A stretch of DNA of 64,000 nucleotides. Source: Burhinus oedicnemus (taxonomy: Eukaryota > Chordata > Aves > Charadriiformes > Burhinidae). Location of the stretch: positions 1,975,657 through 2,039,656 of the forward strand of contig VFFE01008908.1 in the NCBI GenBank assembly GCA_008921705.1. The letters are read 5' to 3'. This document shows positions 50,297 to 61,158 of this stretch, piece after piece (positions within the stretch are counted from its first letter, which is position 1; each line of letters starts with the position of its first letter). Both the position numbers and the translations under genes were made by a program. The notes under the pieces are model-generated. The model saw only the letters and a program-made list of their open reading frames with translations. It had not been told where the DNA came from and made no database searches.

Positions 50297-50368
50297 AAAC
50301 CTGAGCTACAACAAGTTGACGGAGATTGATCCTTCTGCCTTTGCAGGGCTGTCGAACCTGCAGGAAGT
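50297..50368 (+). CDS. LRIG1: LRIG1 exon 2: first leucine-rich repeat
   Basis: A 72-nt exon flanked by a pyrimidine-rich acceptor (TTTTATTTTAACAG, ending 50296) and a perfect donor GTAAGT at 50369-50374. It begins with the third base of a codon begun in exon 1, reads NLSYNKLTEIDPSAF then AGLSNLQEV, and ends with the first two bases (GT) of the Val codon, so both junctions are phase 2. The peptide is a full 24-residue LRR of the pattern LxLxxNxLxxIxxxxFxxLxxL. LRIG1 is a single-pass membrane protein with 15 LRRs and three Ig domains that dampens EGFR/ERBB and other receptor tyrosine kinase signalling and marks epithelial stem cells. The first LRIG1 repeat in mammals is LSYNKLSEIDPAGF by memory, nearly identical. 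LRIG2 and LRIG3 fit less well. Confidence 0.93.
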
Positions 50369-53357
50369 GTAAGTATTCTTTCAAAGATTTTAATTATATT
50401 TTGCCAGGGTGGCTTGTGGGCCAGGAGGAAATTGTATACAGTTTCCTAAGACAGTACCTTCCTTCAGCTAATCTGTATGAGCAGAACTGACTTTGTGTGG
50501 AGGTTTTTTTCTCCATATTGTACCTCTGCTGTTTTTTTAAAACTAATCAATTAGCAGAACACAACATCGCAATTAAAACAGCATAGTCGTTATTGGAAAT
50601 CATTGGAGTTTGCCTCCCTCAGTCTTGTGTAATGCTCTGAGGGAAGAGTTCAGCTAACACACCTGAACATACACACAAAGCTCCTTGCTGAAAGGATAAC
50701 CCTGGAGCAAGGCAGAACAGCCTGGATCGTGATACCTGATGCCAACCTAACCCAAATCTCCCAGGAAACAAAGGTGTAGTGTAGTGGATAACAAAGCACT
50801 TAACTGTGTCTCCTCCTCTCAGACATTTGTGCTCCTTTTGGAACCAGAACAAGTTCTATTTGAAGTCTGCTAGGAGCACCTGAAACAGCAGAACTGTCTT
50901 CTGCTTTGGTGGGGGAAGAGAAGGAGTTGGTGAAGGTCTGAGTGGCTCTGCCAGACCCTCCTTGCTGGTACAAGAAACCTTATTTGGGGGAATAGCAGGA
51001 TTTCTTAGCTCCCAATCTGTGTAAATGCTCAGCAGTTGCACTTGCAGAGGAGCTGCGCCTTGTCAGCTATTCACAGTGATTTCCTGGAGCTCTGATTTTG
51101 GGTTTTGAAAAATGAAAGTGACTAAAATTGCAAGCGGTGGGTTGAGGTAATGAGCTTGCATTTGAATGTTGAATCGCTGGCATACTTGAGGTTTGGGCTC
51201 TGTTTGAAGAGCTACTGATGCCTCATGGGAAACTGAGAAAACATTTCCTTTCAGAAACAATACTGCGCTCTGTGTATATCGTGCATTTTCTCTTGTCCTC
51301 TGTCTGTTTTCATTAAGTGTTGGCTCTGGGACTCGTGGAGGGGCCAGATCCTGTGATTCTTAAATAGGCAAACCAGTCTGCTGCAAGTGGGAGTTCTGCC
51401 TGACTAATGTCTGCAGGATTGGACCGTGGGGATTAATATAGCATCTCTCCCCTGCCCGATTGCCCCTGGCTCCCCTGCTTACACTAATAGTAGGGACTTG
51501 CTAGGGATCATGATTAAGTGAGGAATATGCATCAGGAAGGACTGCAGTGCTCTGCAGTCAATTCACTCATAATCATCCTACAGAGCAGTCAGGGAGGGGA
51601 GAGAAAGTGATGCAGGTGAGCAAAATGCTGCCTACAGGATCCGTTTTCTCAACTTTTTAAGCTGTGTAAAGCCTTAAATTACTCTGTGCTTGAAGAAGAG
51701 AATCACAGCCCTGATCCCATGAGACTTTAGAATTATCCTAACATGATTGTGTCTTAGCAATAGCTTTTATTTGTGGAAGTGCCTGAAGGCGTGTGACTTC
51801 AGGGAGCGTGGGACTGGGAAATGTGTGTGGCTTCTGATTCCTTAGGTGGGGAGCTCCCTTGTGCGAAGTGCTGCACGCGTTCAGAGCAGGACAAGCCCTG
51901 CACTGAACAGCTGCTAAAAAAAGATATCAGAGTTCGGGGGAGGCAAGTAATGCAGCCCACAAAGTAATGGTGCAGATAAGAGCTGCTTGCTGTGTCAGAA
52001 AGGCAGGGTTAGGGAAAAGGGAGGGAGCAGTCAGAAATGGGAGGCTGGAAGGGAGGCAGAGGTCTGGAGCAGAGCCTGGAAGGCAGGCTCTAGAAGGTGT
52101 GAAGGGGAGAAGCTCTATTAAAAGCCCTATCTACCAATCTTGGTTGCTTTTGAATAACAGCTAAACCACAGACCACTGAAATAAACTGCATTTCACAAAG
52201 AGAACCACATCTGTACTGCCAGAGCATCTCCTTTCTGAGTTTTTTTTTAAGCACTTTACAAACATTCATGAAATAAGCATCATGCTGTGGCATGTCTTGA
52301 GAGCAAGTCAGTGTTTTGCTGTACGCGCTGTGCTGGGCAAACCAAGGCACCCTCAGGGAGAGAGATTGCCCCGAATAATAGATGCATTGATAAGACCTGA
52401 AACCTCCCATGATGCTTCAAACACGGTGCCTGTGGTTCCTGGGCATTACAGATGAGGCTCAAAGCTGTGTGTGTGTCTCTGTACGTGAATAATTAATGTG
52501 ATATATTGTGAAAACCTTTGTTTTCCCTTATTATTAGGAAAATCTCTGTAAACCAAAAGATTTAAACTTAATAGTGTATCTTGGGTGCTCTGTTTTGCTT
52601 TACTAAGATGTTAATAAAGTAGTAGCTGTATTTAGCCTACAATTTTTTCCCTTTCCCTGGGTTTAGGCAGTTGTTTGTGGTGGTTTTTTTAAGAAACTCT
52701 TTTTACCTTAAAAGTTTAAGTTTGCATGGGATGAAATTTAGTAGCTCAAAGTGATACGAAACGCCATGATCCCACATGTTCTGAAATAAGTAGCTTTGTG
52801 CTGATGGAGACTCAGGTGGAAGGGCCTCAAGTGTGACATTGCTTTCCTCCTTCAGAACACCTATGTCTTCTCTCGTCCCCTTTGGTGGCTTCCTCTGGGG
52901 TCTGTCCATCCTCATACCTTGGTTGAAAGGGTGGGATGGAGGATGCTGTTGTGGGGTGCGTGGGCCCTGTGGTCCTTTCTAGGGTTTCCTCAGGTCATGT
53001 GGATCATGGGATCCATGAAAGCGATGGTTGAACAGCTCTCAGATTTTCCAAGCTCATTTGTAACAAAGTAGTAGTAACTGTGCTAAAATTCCTCTCCAAA
53101 CAACTCACCTTTTATTTTCTAAAGTGCCTTTCACTGAAAGCTCTGGAGAGCTGTGCTATTTTTGAGCAGGCTCCATTTCAGCTTGACACCAGCCTGGCAA
53201 CTGGACCGTAAATATTTTATATGGGTGGCCCCCCTCCTCCTCTGCCTTAGCATCCAGAGGCAGCAGGTTTGTGTTGTCAAAGGGGAGGGCTGGGAAGGAG
53301 AAAGGAGACTGAAAGTTTAAATTTGTTGAGCCTGGCTGTTCTGTTTTGGGGTTTTTT

Positions 53358-53361
<4 letters not shown>

Positions 53362-53400
<39 letters not shown>

Positions 53401-53413
53401 CTGGGGGTGTGGG
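53362..53413. repeat. Poly-T tract (39 T) at gap edge
   Basis: Thirty-nine uninterrupted T followed by CTGGGGGTGTGGG and then the gap. Such a tract is error-prone in sequencing and probably caused the assembly break. Confidence 0.9.
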
Positions 53414-53433
53414 NNNNNNNNNNNNNNNNNNNN
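53414..53433. other. Assembly gap (20 N) between T tracts
   Basis: Exactly 20 N, the same as the first gap and so probably a placeholder of unknown true size. Long T tracts lie on both sides. The sequence to the right changes strand composition within about 300 bp, so the join orientation should not be taken for granted. Confidence 0.9.
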
Positions 53434-53451
53434 TTTTCTTTTCTTGTTTTG

Positions 53452-53480
<29 letters not shown>
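53434..53480. repeat. T-rich tract ending in 29 T
   Basis: Starts TTTTCTTTTCTTGTTTTG and ends with 29 T at 53452-53480. Low-complexity right edge of the gap. Confidence 0.9.
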
Positions 53481-53484
<4 letters not shown>

Positions 53485-54935
53485 GACTCATGGGGGATAC
53501 ATAGAGCTGCCTCCTCAGTTCCACTCAGCAGAGGTGGTGATGCAAGGAGTCGCCCACACTTCTCACAGCCATGAAGGAGCACAATGAAGCCATAACAAGG
53601 CATGTGGATGAGGCTGCGTGATGCAAACAGGAATGTACAAAATTTGTGTAACAGCTTACGGAGCGCTGTGTGGTGCCTTGCTTTGCTTCTTTAATCTGAG
53701 CGCTTTGCCTAGATGGCAGGTCCTACAGGTTGTTTGGGAAGAAGGGTAATTTGACAGTAGTGTCAAGCATTTCTTTAATACCATGGTACAACACAGAGGA
53801 GTCGAGCAAGACAGCATTTTCTTGCTGAGATCGCCACAGCTCTTTTATCCAAAAATCCTCTTCTCTCCAGGGTATGCTCATTCATGTGTCATCCTCATAT
53901 CTCACTGAGCTTCTGGCATATAGGAAACAAGCCAAACACTGGAATTAGAAGGTCACTTAAGTGCTATGAAATTGGCATTGAGACTTAGGGTAGAATGAGC
54001 AGGCACAAAGATGGAGATATACAGGCACCAATAGTACTGCGAAGGCAATGGAATTTTAGCTATCCAACTGCTCTCCAATCAAACCTGGAAAACTAGCCTT
54101 TGCACAGATGAAATCTGTTTCCCTTTTTGTGCTCTGCCCCCCCTTGAAAATTTGAGAAAGGTGAAAAACACTAGTGCCAAATTTACTGTAAGTATCTACT
54201 CAGGCAAGGTGCAAGAGTCTGCTTTGATCAAGTTGCACTTACACTTCTCTTAGACATCCATCCAAACCCAGTTTCTGGAATGCATTCTTTGAAGTCTCTT
54301 TTTATACAAGACTTCTCCTGTCCATCCACACAGCTAAAACTTTTAACCGGGTAGTCCCTCATTACCTTATTACTACAATATCTTTTTCCTAACAACAGAC
54401 TTACCCCTGCACAGGCTCAGCTCAAAGCGGAACAAACACTCCATTCCCTTCACTCCAACAAACTCCAAGTGACCCACCTTCACTTTAAAGCTCTTCACAG
54501 CCTGCAGTCCTCAATATCCTTGATCTGTCACTTACTGCTGGAAGTTTTGTTCCTGTCATTCACCCACAACACAAACAGTTCATTTTTTAAAGGACAAATA
54601 GAAGCCAAAAATTTTGCATGTGTGCTCCCATGCGGTTCCTCATATTTGAGAGGGTTTTCTAAGTTTCTAGTTGGCTCACAATGCCCTCCCAAAGCTCTCC
54701 TCAGCCATGATGTCTTCTAAAAATATAACTGCAACCAGCACGTTATTATGTCTTCTTTATCAGCAAGACAAAGTGGAGAGGAAGAAAAGAAGCTCTCTAA
54801 TAGACCAACTGACATTTCAGAGGGCGAGGAGGGAGAAACTTCTTAGGACTTCCACCAGCCCCGTCCTGGGTGTCGAACGCAGCCTGCATGCATTCCTTCT
54901 TTTGCCTCCACCCATGTGCTTTCCCTTTTCTTGTG

Positions 54936-55048
54936 CTGTAAATTCTTTGGCAATGTCTTTTGGTTCAGTGCTGGTACAGTGCTTAGGACAGTGAAATTGT
55001 GCCTCATGAGTTGGATTCCTAAGAGTTACAGTAATACAAGTAATAAAA
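54936..55048 (+). repeat. Ancient MIR-like SINE, 3' half
   Basis: Reads GCTGTAAATTCTTTGGCAATG, then GTACAGTGCTTAGGACAGTG, then GTTACAGTAATACAAGTAAT (55025-55044). This matches the 3' half of the reptile/bird MIR-like family ('tgtaaactctttgg...gtacagcgcctagcacaatg...ctacagtaatacaaataat' as remembered). It is in the same orientation as the copy at 9.0 kb. It lies inside the segment of inverted base composition, which means that segment carries old genomic sequence. Confidence 0.72.
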
Positions 55049-56258
55049 CAACCACAGATTTCACTTTATTTGACTGAAATTCATTCCTCAAGACCACCAA
55101 ACCATGAAGAAACAGCATACAAGGGAGAGAGAAAACAATCACACAGACCAGAAAGGCACACCACAAATGCATCAACCCTCAGATAATATTAATTGGTATG
55201 GCTCCAAAAAATGTATTTTATCTCTCTTTTAATGTACCTATGCTCATTTACATCCACAGGCACTGTTTAAAATAAATTTGGCTGTAAACTATTCTCCTAG
55301 ATTAAAAAGGAGCACTAAGTAAAGTGTCCCGGTGTAATTTTTTTTGCTGCTGTAGAGGACACGGAATGGATGTGTGCGCAGCAGCATATGAAAGACAGAT
55401 GAGGAAGCAAATTCTTCAGTTGTTTGGATTAAAACAGAGTAAAAATGTTTACGTGAACATGTAAATTTGTTTCACTGAGGCCTGTAAAGATAACCTGGCA
55501 CTGCTGGAGCTTTCCATCGTCTCTAGAAGAATTGAAAACCTATTTAAGATCAAGACAAGGACAGGTACATACATATCACAGGGCAGTGCAAATGCCATCA
55601 AAATATGTCAATAGAAATAGGAGAACTCTTTTGCAACATCCCAATAGACATCTCTGACCTACTGAAAAACCTTTGAAATTCTACTTACTATAGGTCACTA
55701 AAAAAAAACCCAAAACCACGACTTTCTGGAACAGATCTTCTAATTAAACTTTTTTCTTTAGGATTTAATGATTATTTGATACGTATATAATTAGATACAG
55801 GCACACATAGAACACAGATGAACTACCAGCAGAAAAGTCACTTAATCACTTATTATCTTGAAATGTCTGATATTCTTCAGTATGTTTATTTTCAGAAGGC
55901 GTAGTGCTAGATTTGCAAACAGGCTGGAAAAAACTAATTAGAACTAACTATTGTTGAGAAATGTTAATGTGGAATGGAAGGCATTTAAAGAACGGTAACA
56001 GAGTTTAAAATATAAGTTCATTCCAGTAAATCAGTGTCAAAATGACAAGAGAAGCCAACATGGCTCAAGACAGATATACGGAACAATACATAAGATAAAC
56101 AAAAAAGCTTTTGAACCCATCCACTGAATATGAGAAGTGAAAGATTTGATTAAGTATTAAAAGAAAAAGGCTAAACCAACTGAAACAAAGCCAAAAGTGA
56201 ATCATACAGCTCAAAATCTCTATATGAGAGGGATTTTTTTACTGGTTTGGGTTTTTTT

Positions 56259-56262
<4 letters not shown>

Positions 56263-56289
<27 letters not shown>

Positions 56290-56290
56290 T
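56263..56290. repeat. Poly-T tract (28 T)
   Basis: Twenty-eight uninterrupted T after GGTTTGGGTTTTTTTGTTC. The lead-in resembles the one before the 53.36-kb tract (TTTTGGGGTTTTTTTGCC). Together they bracket the unusual segment of intron 2. Confidence 0.9.
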
Positions 56291-57239
56291 ATTCCTTTCC
56301 GTGGGGGAAGGGGAAGATGAGAGGGAAATCCCAGGCAAATACTGAGCCTGGCTGTCTGCTCTGCATCGGCAACTGGTGCCTGTGAGCCAAGAGAGAAAAT
56401 GAGGTGGAGAACCACTTCTGACTGACTTCTGACCTGACAGGAGGCTGATACATGGAAATCACACTTATGTCAGAGGAGGGTTTGACCAGTTGTTCAACGC
56501 CGGTCGGTGTCGGAGCTGCTTAACCAGAGCTGACCCAGGCTAGTTGGAGGGTGGGCCTATATATCCTTCTCCTGTGCCCTTCCAAAAGATGCTCAGTTAG
56601 ATGTTAAGGAAAATATCGCAGGAATATAAGCATTTTAATGCTCTTTTCAGCTTGCTTTGTACCTTTGAAAGCTCTAGACCTTGAGATAATATGAACAACA
56701 ATGAGCTTTTAGTTGCAAAGTGGAGCTCCTTGCTGAATTGCAATGCATCTGGCTTTTTTCCCTTACATTTTAAGGTACGGGTATAATGTCAGAGGCAGAG
56801 CCGAGGCTGAGGAAAGCTTTTATCCCTGCAGTGCCTGGAACTCCTCATGAAATCAAATATCTTGCCTGCTCTCAGAGGAGTCAGAAGGAAGTTCTGGGAT
56901 GGATGTATCGCTGTTCTCTCCCACCTGCCAAAAATAGTTTTGGGGGGGGAGAACAACAAAAAAACCTGAGTGTAATTTAGGATTGTCCCAACTCGTGCCC
57001 ATGGCTTAGCACGCCTCAGCTGTGCCATGCTCCCCTGCCCGCTGCAGGATGCTCTGCTTCCCGCACCCGAATTGTCATCCTTTCGAGATCCCCTTGCAGA
57101 GCCCCCGCAGGAGGGGAACGGTTTAAAGGCAGGCGGTGAAGAGAGACCCAGCGAGGCTCTGCCTCCGGCAACAGCCCATGGAAGGCGGCTGGGGGTCCTG
57201 GGGCTGCCTGGCTTGGCTTTAATGGCTTCAGCATGCGGC

Positions 57240-57420
57240 GGCGGGGGAGCGGGCAAGATGGCTAAGAAATTAGGTAATTTTCAAGCAGCCAGACAAGCGA
57301 CTGTTACAGTAATTAATTGACTAATTCACCATACAAACAAGGGCTCTTTAAACCAAGGAAGAGCCGGTCACATGGCAAGGATCTGTTTTCAGTCAGAAAA
57401 ACACTTCAAACATTAGGCCA
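57240..57420. promoter_or_regulatory. Candidate conserved block in intron 2
   Basis: Contains AAGATGGCTAAGAAATTAGG, TTACAGTAATTAATTGACTAATTCACC and GGGCTCTTTAAACCAAGG between GC-rich stretches, about 0.8 kb before exon 3. No repeat signature and no coding evidence. Clustered TAATTA cores suggest a homeodomain-bound enhancer, but this is untested. Confidence 0.3.
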
Positions 57421-58136
57421 TTGAGGGGGGACATTTTTGTACAGGCCTTTCCAGGAGCGGGGCCCCGTCTGCAACTGCCATTAGCCCCAGGGGGCTGCAT
57501 GGTGCTCCCCAGCCGGCTGGCTGGAGCACGTTACCTGGTTTTGGTGGCATTACTGTGCCCAGCGCCATTTTGGGGGGTGGGATTTCCAGAGCTTGGCCTG
57601 GCGTGGAGAGGAGGCCTGAGGCCGCCATTGCCCACCGCCATGGCACCCTGCTGGGCACCCACACCCTGGCCTGGCATGGAGGGGTGAGTGGGGGCTGCTG
57701 CATGGTGAGGGAGATAAATTATTTGTCCTGAGGCAGCAGGACCAGGCTGCCTCGTGGCCATGGGTGCAAACAGTCTTCAGTCTCGAGCTTGGCTCCCTGA
57801 TGGCTGTGGAAACTCAGGGCGATCAATGGCGGGCTGTGGCACAGTGCCTTCCTTGGCAGCACTTTACTTCTCTTAAGGGAGCAGATGGGAAAGGAAAAAA
57901 AAAGGAAGATACTGTGGGGCCAGTTATGGTGGCTGTCATTTATTAAAGGGTTGGGTTGGGAGCATAAGGTGGGACTCGAGAATGCAGACAAACCCCTTGA
58001 GATGGAGGCCTCTGCCAACATGTCAGTGTTCTCAAAGAGCTGGGGGTGCGGATATGGAAGCGCCACGGCCGTCCCCTGCTCCTGCATGCTCGGTCGTAGG
58101 CTGCTTGCTTCAACAACTAATTTCTGTTTGTTGCAG

Positions 58137-58211
58137 GCGACTGAACAACAACGAGCTGACTGCCATTCCCTCCCTGGGACCTGCTGCTTCCAGCGTCCGC
58201 TCCCTCCACCT
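58137..58211 (+). CDS. LRIG1: LRIG1 exon 3: second leucine-rich repeat
   Basis: A 75-nt exon between acceptor TTTGTTGCAG (ending 58136) and perfect donor GTAAGT (58212-58217). Its first base G completes the Val codon left open by exon 2. It then reads RLNNNELTAIPSLGPAAS then SVRSLHL and ends with CT, the first two bases of the next Leu codon, so it is phase 2 at both ends. The repeat has 25 residues, one longer than the repeat in exon 2. From memory, mammalian LRIG1 has LNNNELTAVPSLG here, LRIG3 has LNNNELETIPNLG and LRIG2 diverges further, so LRIG1 is the best assignment. The exon forms part of the extracellular LRR solenoid near the N-terminal cap. Confidence 0.94.
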
Positions 58212-60448
58212 GTAAGTCGCTGCCGCCTCTTTTGGCTTTTGACTTTGGGCTGTTGTTTGTGGGGTAGGTTTAGCTGCTACCGACCGAGAGTTTCGTATGT
58301 GTCCCACCCACTTCTGCTGACTCTTCAGATTTCATTATCAGGCTTGTTAGCGCCTTAATTAAGACACATCTTCTGAAGTCATGTGATATGTGTGAGGCTG
58401 GTCTCAATTAATGTTGTGCTTAGGGTCAGTGGTAACTTATGTCAGTAAACTAAACAGGTTAGGTGCATGTTGAGTAAAATTATTTTTTCTCATCTGCTTT
58501 TGGGTTTCAACTGTTACGTCATACTTGTGCTATTAAAGGAGTATATAATTTTACCTTTTCTTTATTGGTCTTTTTTTCCCTGGCCCTGTTCTGATCATTT
58601 CTTCTTTTCTCTTAAAGCCAGAGACTATTCACATCTTAATCTTTCAGGGAACTCATTCCATACCTGTTTTTATGGTCTCTTTCAACTGCTTTTTTTTTCC
58701 TTTTGAGAGAGTGATTGGTGATTGTAAGTCTAGGTGTGCAGAAGCTTTGAAGTTCCTAACTTTGGTGGTTTAGGTGCCTGCAGAAGTGTTAGACACCTGA
58801 GAGCCCTTGTGTATCTGCCATTGAGGATCTCAGTTTGAGGACGCTGCTGATGGGAGTAAAGACATTGTAATATCAAACTTCTTAGTACCTTAAGAGTGTG
58901 GATTTCTGAAATTATGTGTGCGTGTGTCTGCTTGTAATGCACACCGAGAAGGAATTTTGCTGAGGTATGCATGATACCTCCCAAGTTCCCGGGAAGGGGA
59001 AGTGGTTATAGCTAATACAGACTCCGGCAAAGTGCTTGAGTTTACCCAATGGCTTCCAGTGTGCATGGCCTTGCAGTGCATGGCCACAGGCAGGTGTCCG
59101 TATTTGCCATGGATTGTTGTCTTCTTGTAGTGGGAAATGCCCGTGTCCGTACCACCAGGTGATTGACCTCTCATGCTTGAAAGGGTCTGACTTACTTCGA
59201 TAACCTTGATCTGTTGACTAAAAATACATTCCTATTACTTAAATCAAGGACAGAATTGAGTGCAATGAGCTGGCACTGTTCCTGCTCTTCCATTAGGCAG
59301 TGTTAAAATATGCAAAGCAGAACTCCCTCACTGTCTTAATTCAGTTTAGGGATCTTAACTTCAGATTGGTGTCCGTATCTTGCTCCTGTTTTGAAATGAG
59401 TTTAGCTTTTGTTTGAGATATGGTTGCCTTTGATCTGGTTCTTGGGTATACCGTGTTCCTGCAGAGCCTATGAAGAGCCAAAGTGCTCCTCTGCTATCAT
59501 CACTGCTGGATCTAGCAAGTGTCTCTGTTAAATCTGTAAGTAACCACTTCACCTCCTGCGTAGAGGGGTGGCTTGTGTCTCAGCAGTTATCAGACCTGTC
59601 AAATGTGTCCCATGCAGTTGGCGTGAAAGCATCTTGTTTGATTTCTGCCTCCTGCAGCCTCTCCCCGCTTGCATGACCACATGTGAAGCCTGGATGTGTG
59701 ATCTGGGGGTTGCTGGCTGCAGAGGGGGACAGTAACTCTCTCCGAACAGGGTCTCTTGTTCAAGGCACGATCCCCTGACATGAGAGGCCATCTGCCTGCC
59801 ACTTGAACTGAGCTTACCAAGCTGCCGCATAACTCCAGAAATCTGATTTATGGGTGGAAAGCTTGCATACCCCTTACCATCCAGGATATAGCTTTAGGCC
59901 CCCCAAATCGGCTTTTCTTTCTCACGAAGTCTATAAATGATGCGAGTTTCACAAGCCCCTGTTGTTATTTTTGCTATTAATTTAGCCATTGGCAAAGGAC
60001 CAAATTGCTAGAGCTTTGGTTTTTCTATTCCTGAAATAAAATAAGCAGTTTGGAAAAAAGGAATAATGACTGGTGGAAGGCAGCAGATTTACAGCTCCTC
60101 TGAAATTTCAGAGTGGTGCAGAAGGAAGGGGAAGGTACAGAGCCAAATGATAAAAGGACGGTATTCTAAACAGACCTGCTTAGTATCACTTTCCAGAAAT
60201 CTGTATTGCTTTCCTCAGCTGCTACACATAAATAACTCTGATAGTGGGATTTGTAATGCTGCTGTCATACCTCTGCAAGAAGGCTCTCTTTGTTTGGCTT
60301 GTTTCAAAGAATGCCACTTCCCCCCCCCCCTTGCATTTCCTTTTAATTTTTATCAGAGGTAAAAATAATCTGAAAGATGTTTTAAAGTACCTGCTTTAAT
60401 CAATGTTGCTGACTAACTCACATTGGAATGATTTGCTGAGGAAGTGAA

Positions 60449-60633
60449 GCTTTCTTCATCCTTGGGAGTCTTTAAATCAATTGGATGGCTTCCTAAAAGA
60501 TGGTCCTTTAGTTCAACTCCAGGTTAATGGGCTTGACATGCAAATTGTTGGGTAAAGTTCTTTAGCCTTGTGTGATGCAAGTAGGCAGATTATATGGTCA
60601 TACTGGTTTCTTCTGGCCTTCAAATCTGTGAAG
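60449..60633 (+). mobile_element. Ancient CR1-type LINE 3' end
   Basis: Reads GAAGCTTTCTTCATCCTTGG, then CTTCCTAAAAGATGGTCC, then TAGTTCAACTCCAGGTTAATG, then GGGTAAAGTTCTTTAGCC, then TTCTTCTGGCCTTCAAATCT and ends GTGAAG. This is the succession seen at the 3' end of the old CR1 lineage common in turtles and crocodilians ('tagctcaac...gttatgggctt...tgggtgaa-ttct-tggcc...cccttctggccttaaaatctatgaa' as remembered). It is diverged and non-coding. The sense orientation relative to LRIG1 is opposite to that of the CR1 at 31.5 kb. Confidence 0.75.
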
Positions 60634-61147
60634 TAATAATTGGGGAGGCTGCCAAACCAAACCCAGGGTGAAGACTCAATGAAGACTGTGTACTGAGAAA
60701 CTGGTTTATGTTTAAGTATATAGTGTTACAGTGTATTCTTACTGCTAAAGAAAAACAAATACATTTCCTTTTTTTCCCCAGTGTTTAGAAATGTGTGAAG
60801 TGTGTTTACCTCACAAACCTCTGAAGTAGGTTTTGTATATTGCATGTGGTTAAGTATTTCCAAAGGGCTGTGAATGTATTATAGAAGCAAGGGTTGTATA
60901 TTTGTCACTCAAACCAGCCCTTTTGAATGAGTTACTTCTTCTCTTACTCTTCCTAAACTGGGGAAGAGATTTTTCTCTCCTTTTGGTGCTGGGAGAAAGA
61001 AATCTGAGCTTGGCAATATGGCAGATTTTCCATAAAGGTTTCTTAATGAGTTTGATCACTTTACATTCCATGTCTTGGGGTTTCCCATACCTGTCTCCAT
61101 CACCCAAAACTTGCTTGACTCCAAGTGCATGTGCACCATGGCCCAGT

Positions 61148-61158
61148 TATATATATAT
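61148..61158. repeat. Short (TA)n repeat
   Basis: Eleven bases of alternating T and A, TATATATATAT. Minor microsatellite. Confidence 0.8.

Larger units (their letters stand above)
53327..56355 (-). mobile_element. Insertion-like segment with inverted base skew (unclassified)
   Basis: The 13-mer TGAGCCTGGCTGT occurs at 53327-53339 and again at 56343-56355 as a direct repeat. The purine-rich sequence before each copy is also loosely alike. Between them the + strand turns A- and C-rich (54421-54480: 20 A, 11 T, 24 C, 5 G; 55081-55140: 28 A, 7 T), the opposite of the host intron, from about 53.75 to 56.2 kb. T tracts of 39, 29 and 28 nt stand at 53362-53400, 53452-53480 and 56263-56290. This resembles a minus-strand insert with a poly-A end and target-site duplication. 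A misjoined or inverted contig, or an antisense transcription unit, would look similar. No ORF with a known domain was found inside. Confidence 0.35.
50369..58136 (+). other. LRIG1: LRIG1 intron 2
   Basis: 7,768 nt as assembled, from a GTAAGT donor to a TTGTTTGTTGCAG acceptor preceded by a branch-point-like ACTAAT near 58117. It contains a 20-N gap and a compositionally inverted segment bounded by long T tracts (both listed separately), so its real length is uncertain. The parts outside those features (50375-53320 and 56400-58130) are T/G-leaning non-coding intron with no recognised gene. No additional LRR-type exon was seen, and the codon phase of exons 2 and 3 joins directly. Confidence 0.85.

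Noticed and set aside
58740..58800. TTTAGGTGCCTGCAG and TTAGACACCTGAG, reminiscent of another amniote repeat with 'ttaggcacctaa' units
   Set aside because: Only two short motif matches and no ordered longer similarity; too weak to call.
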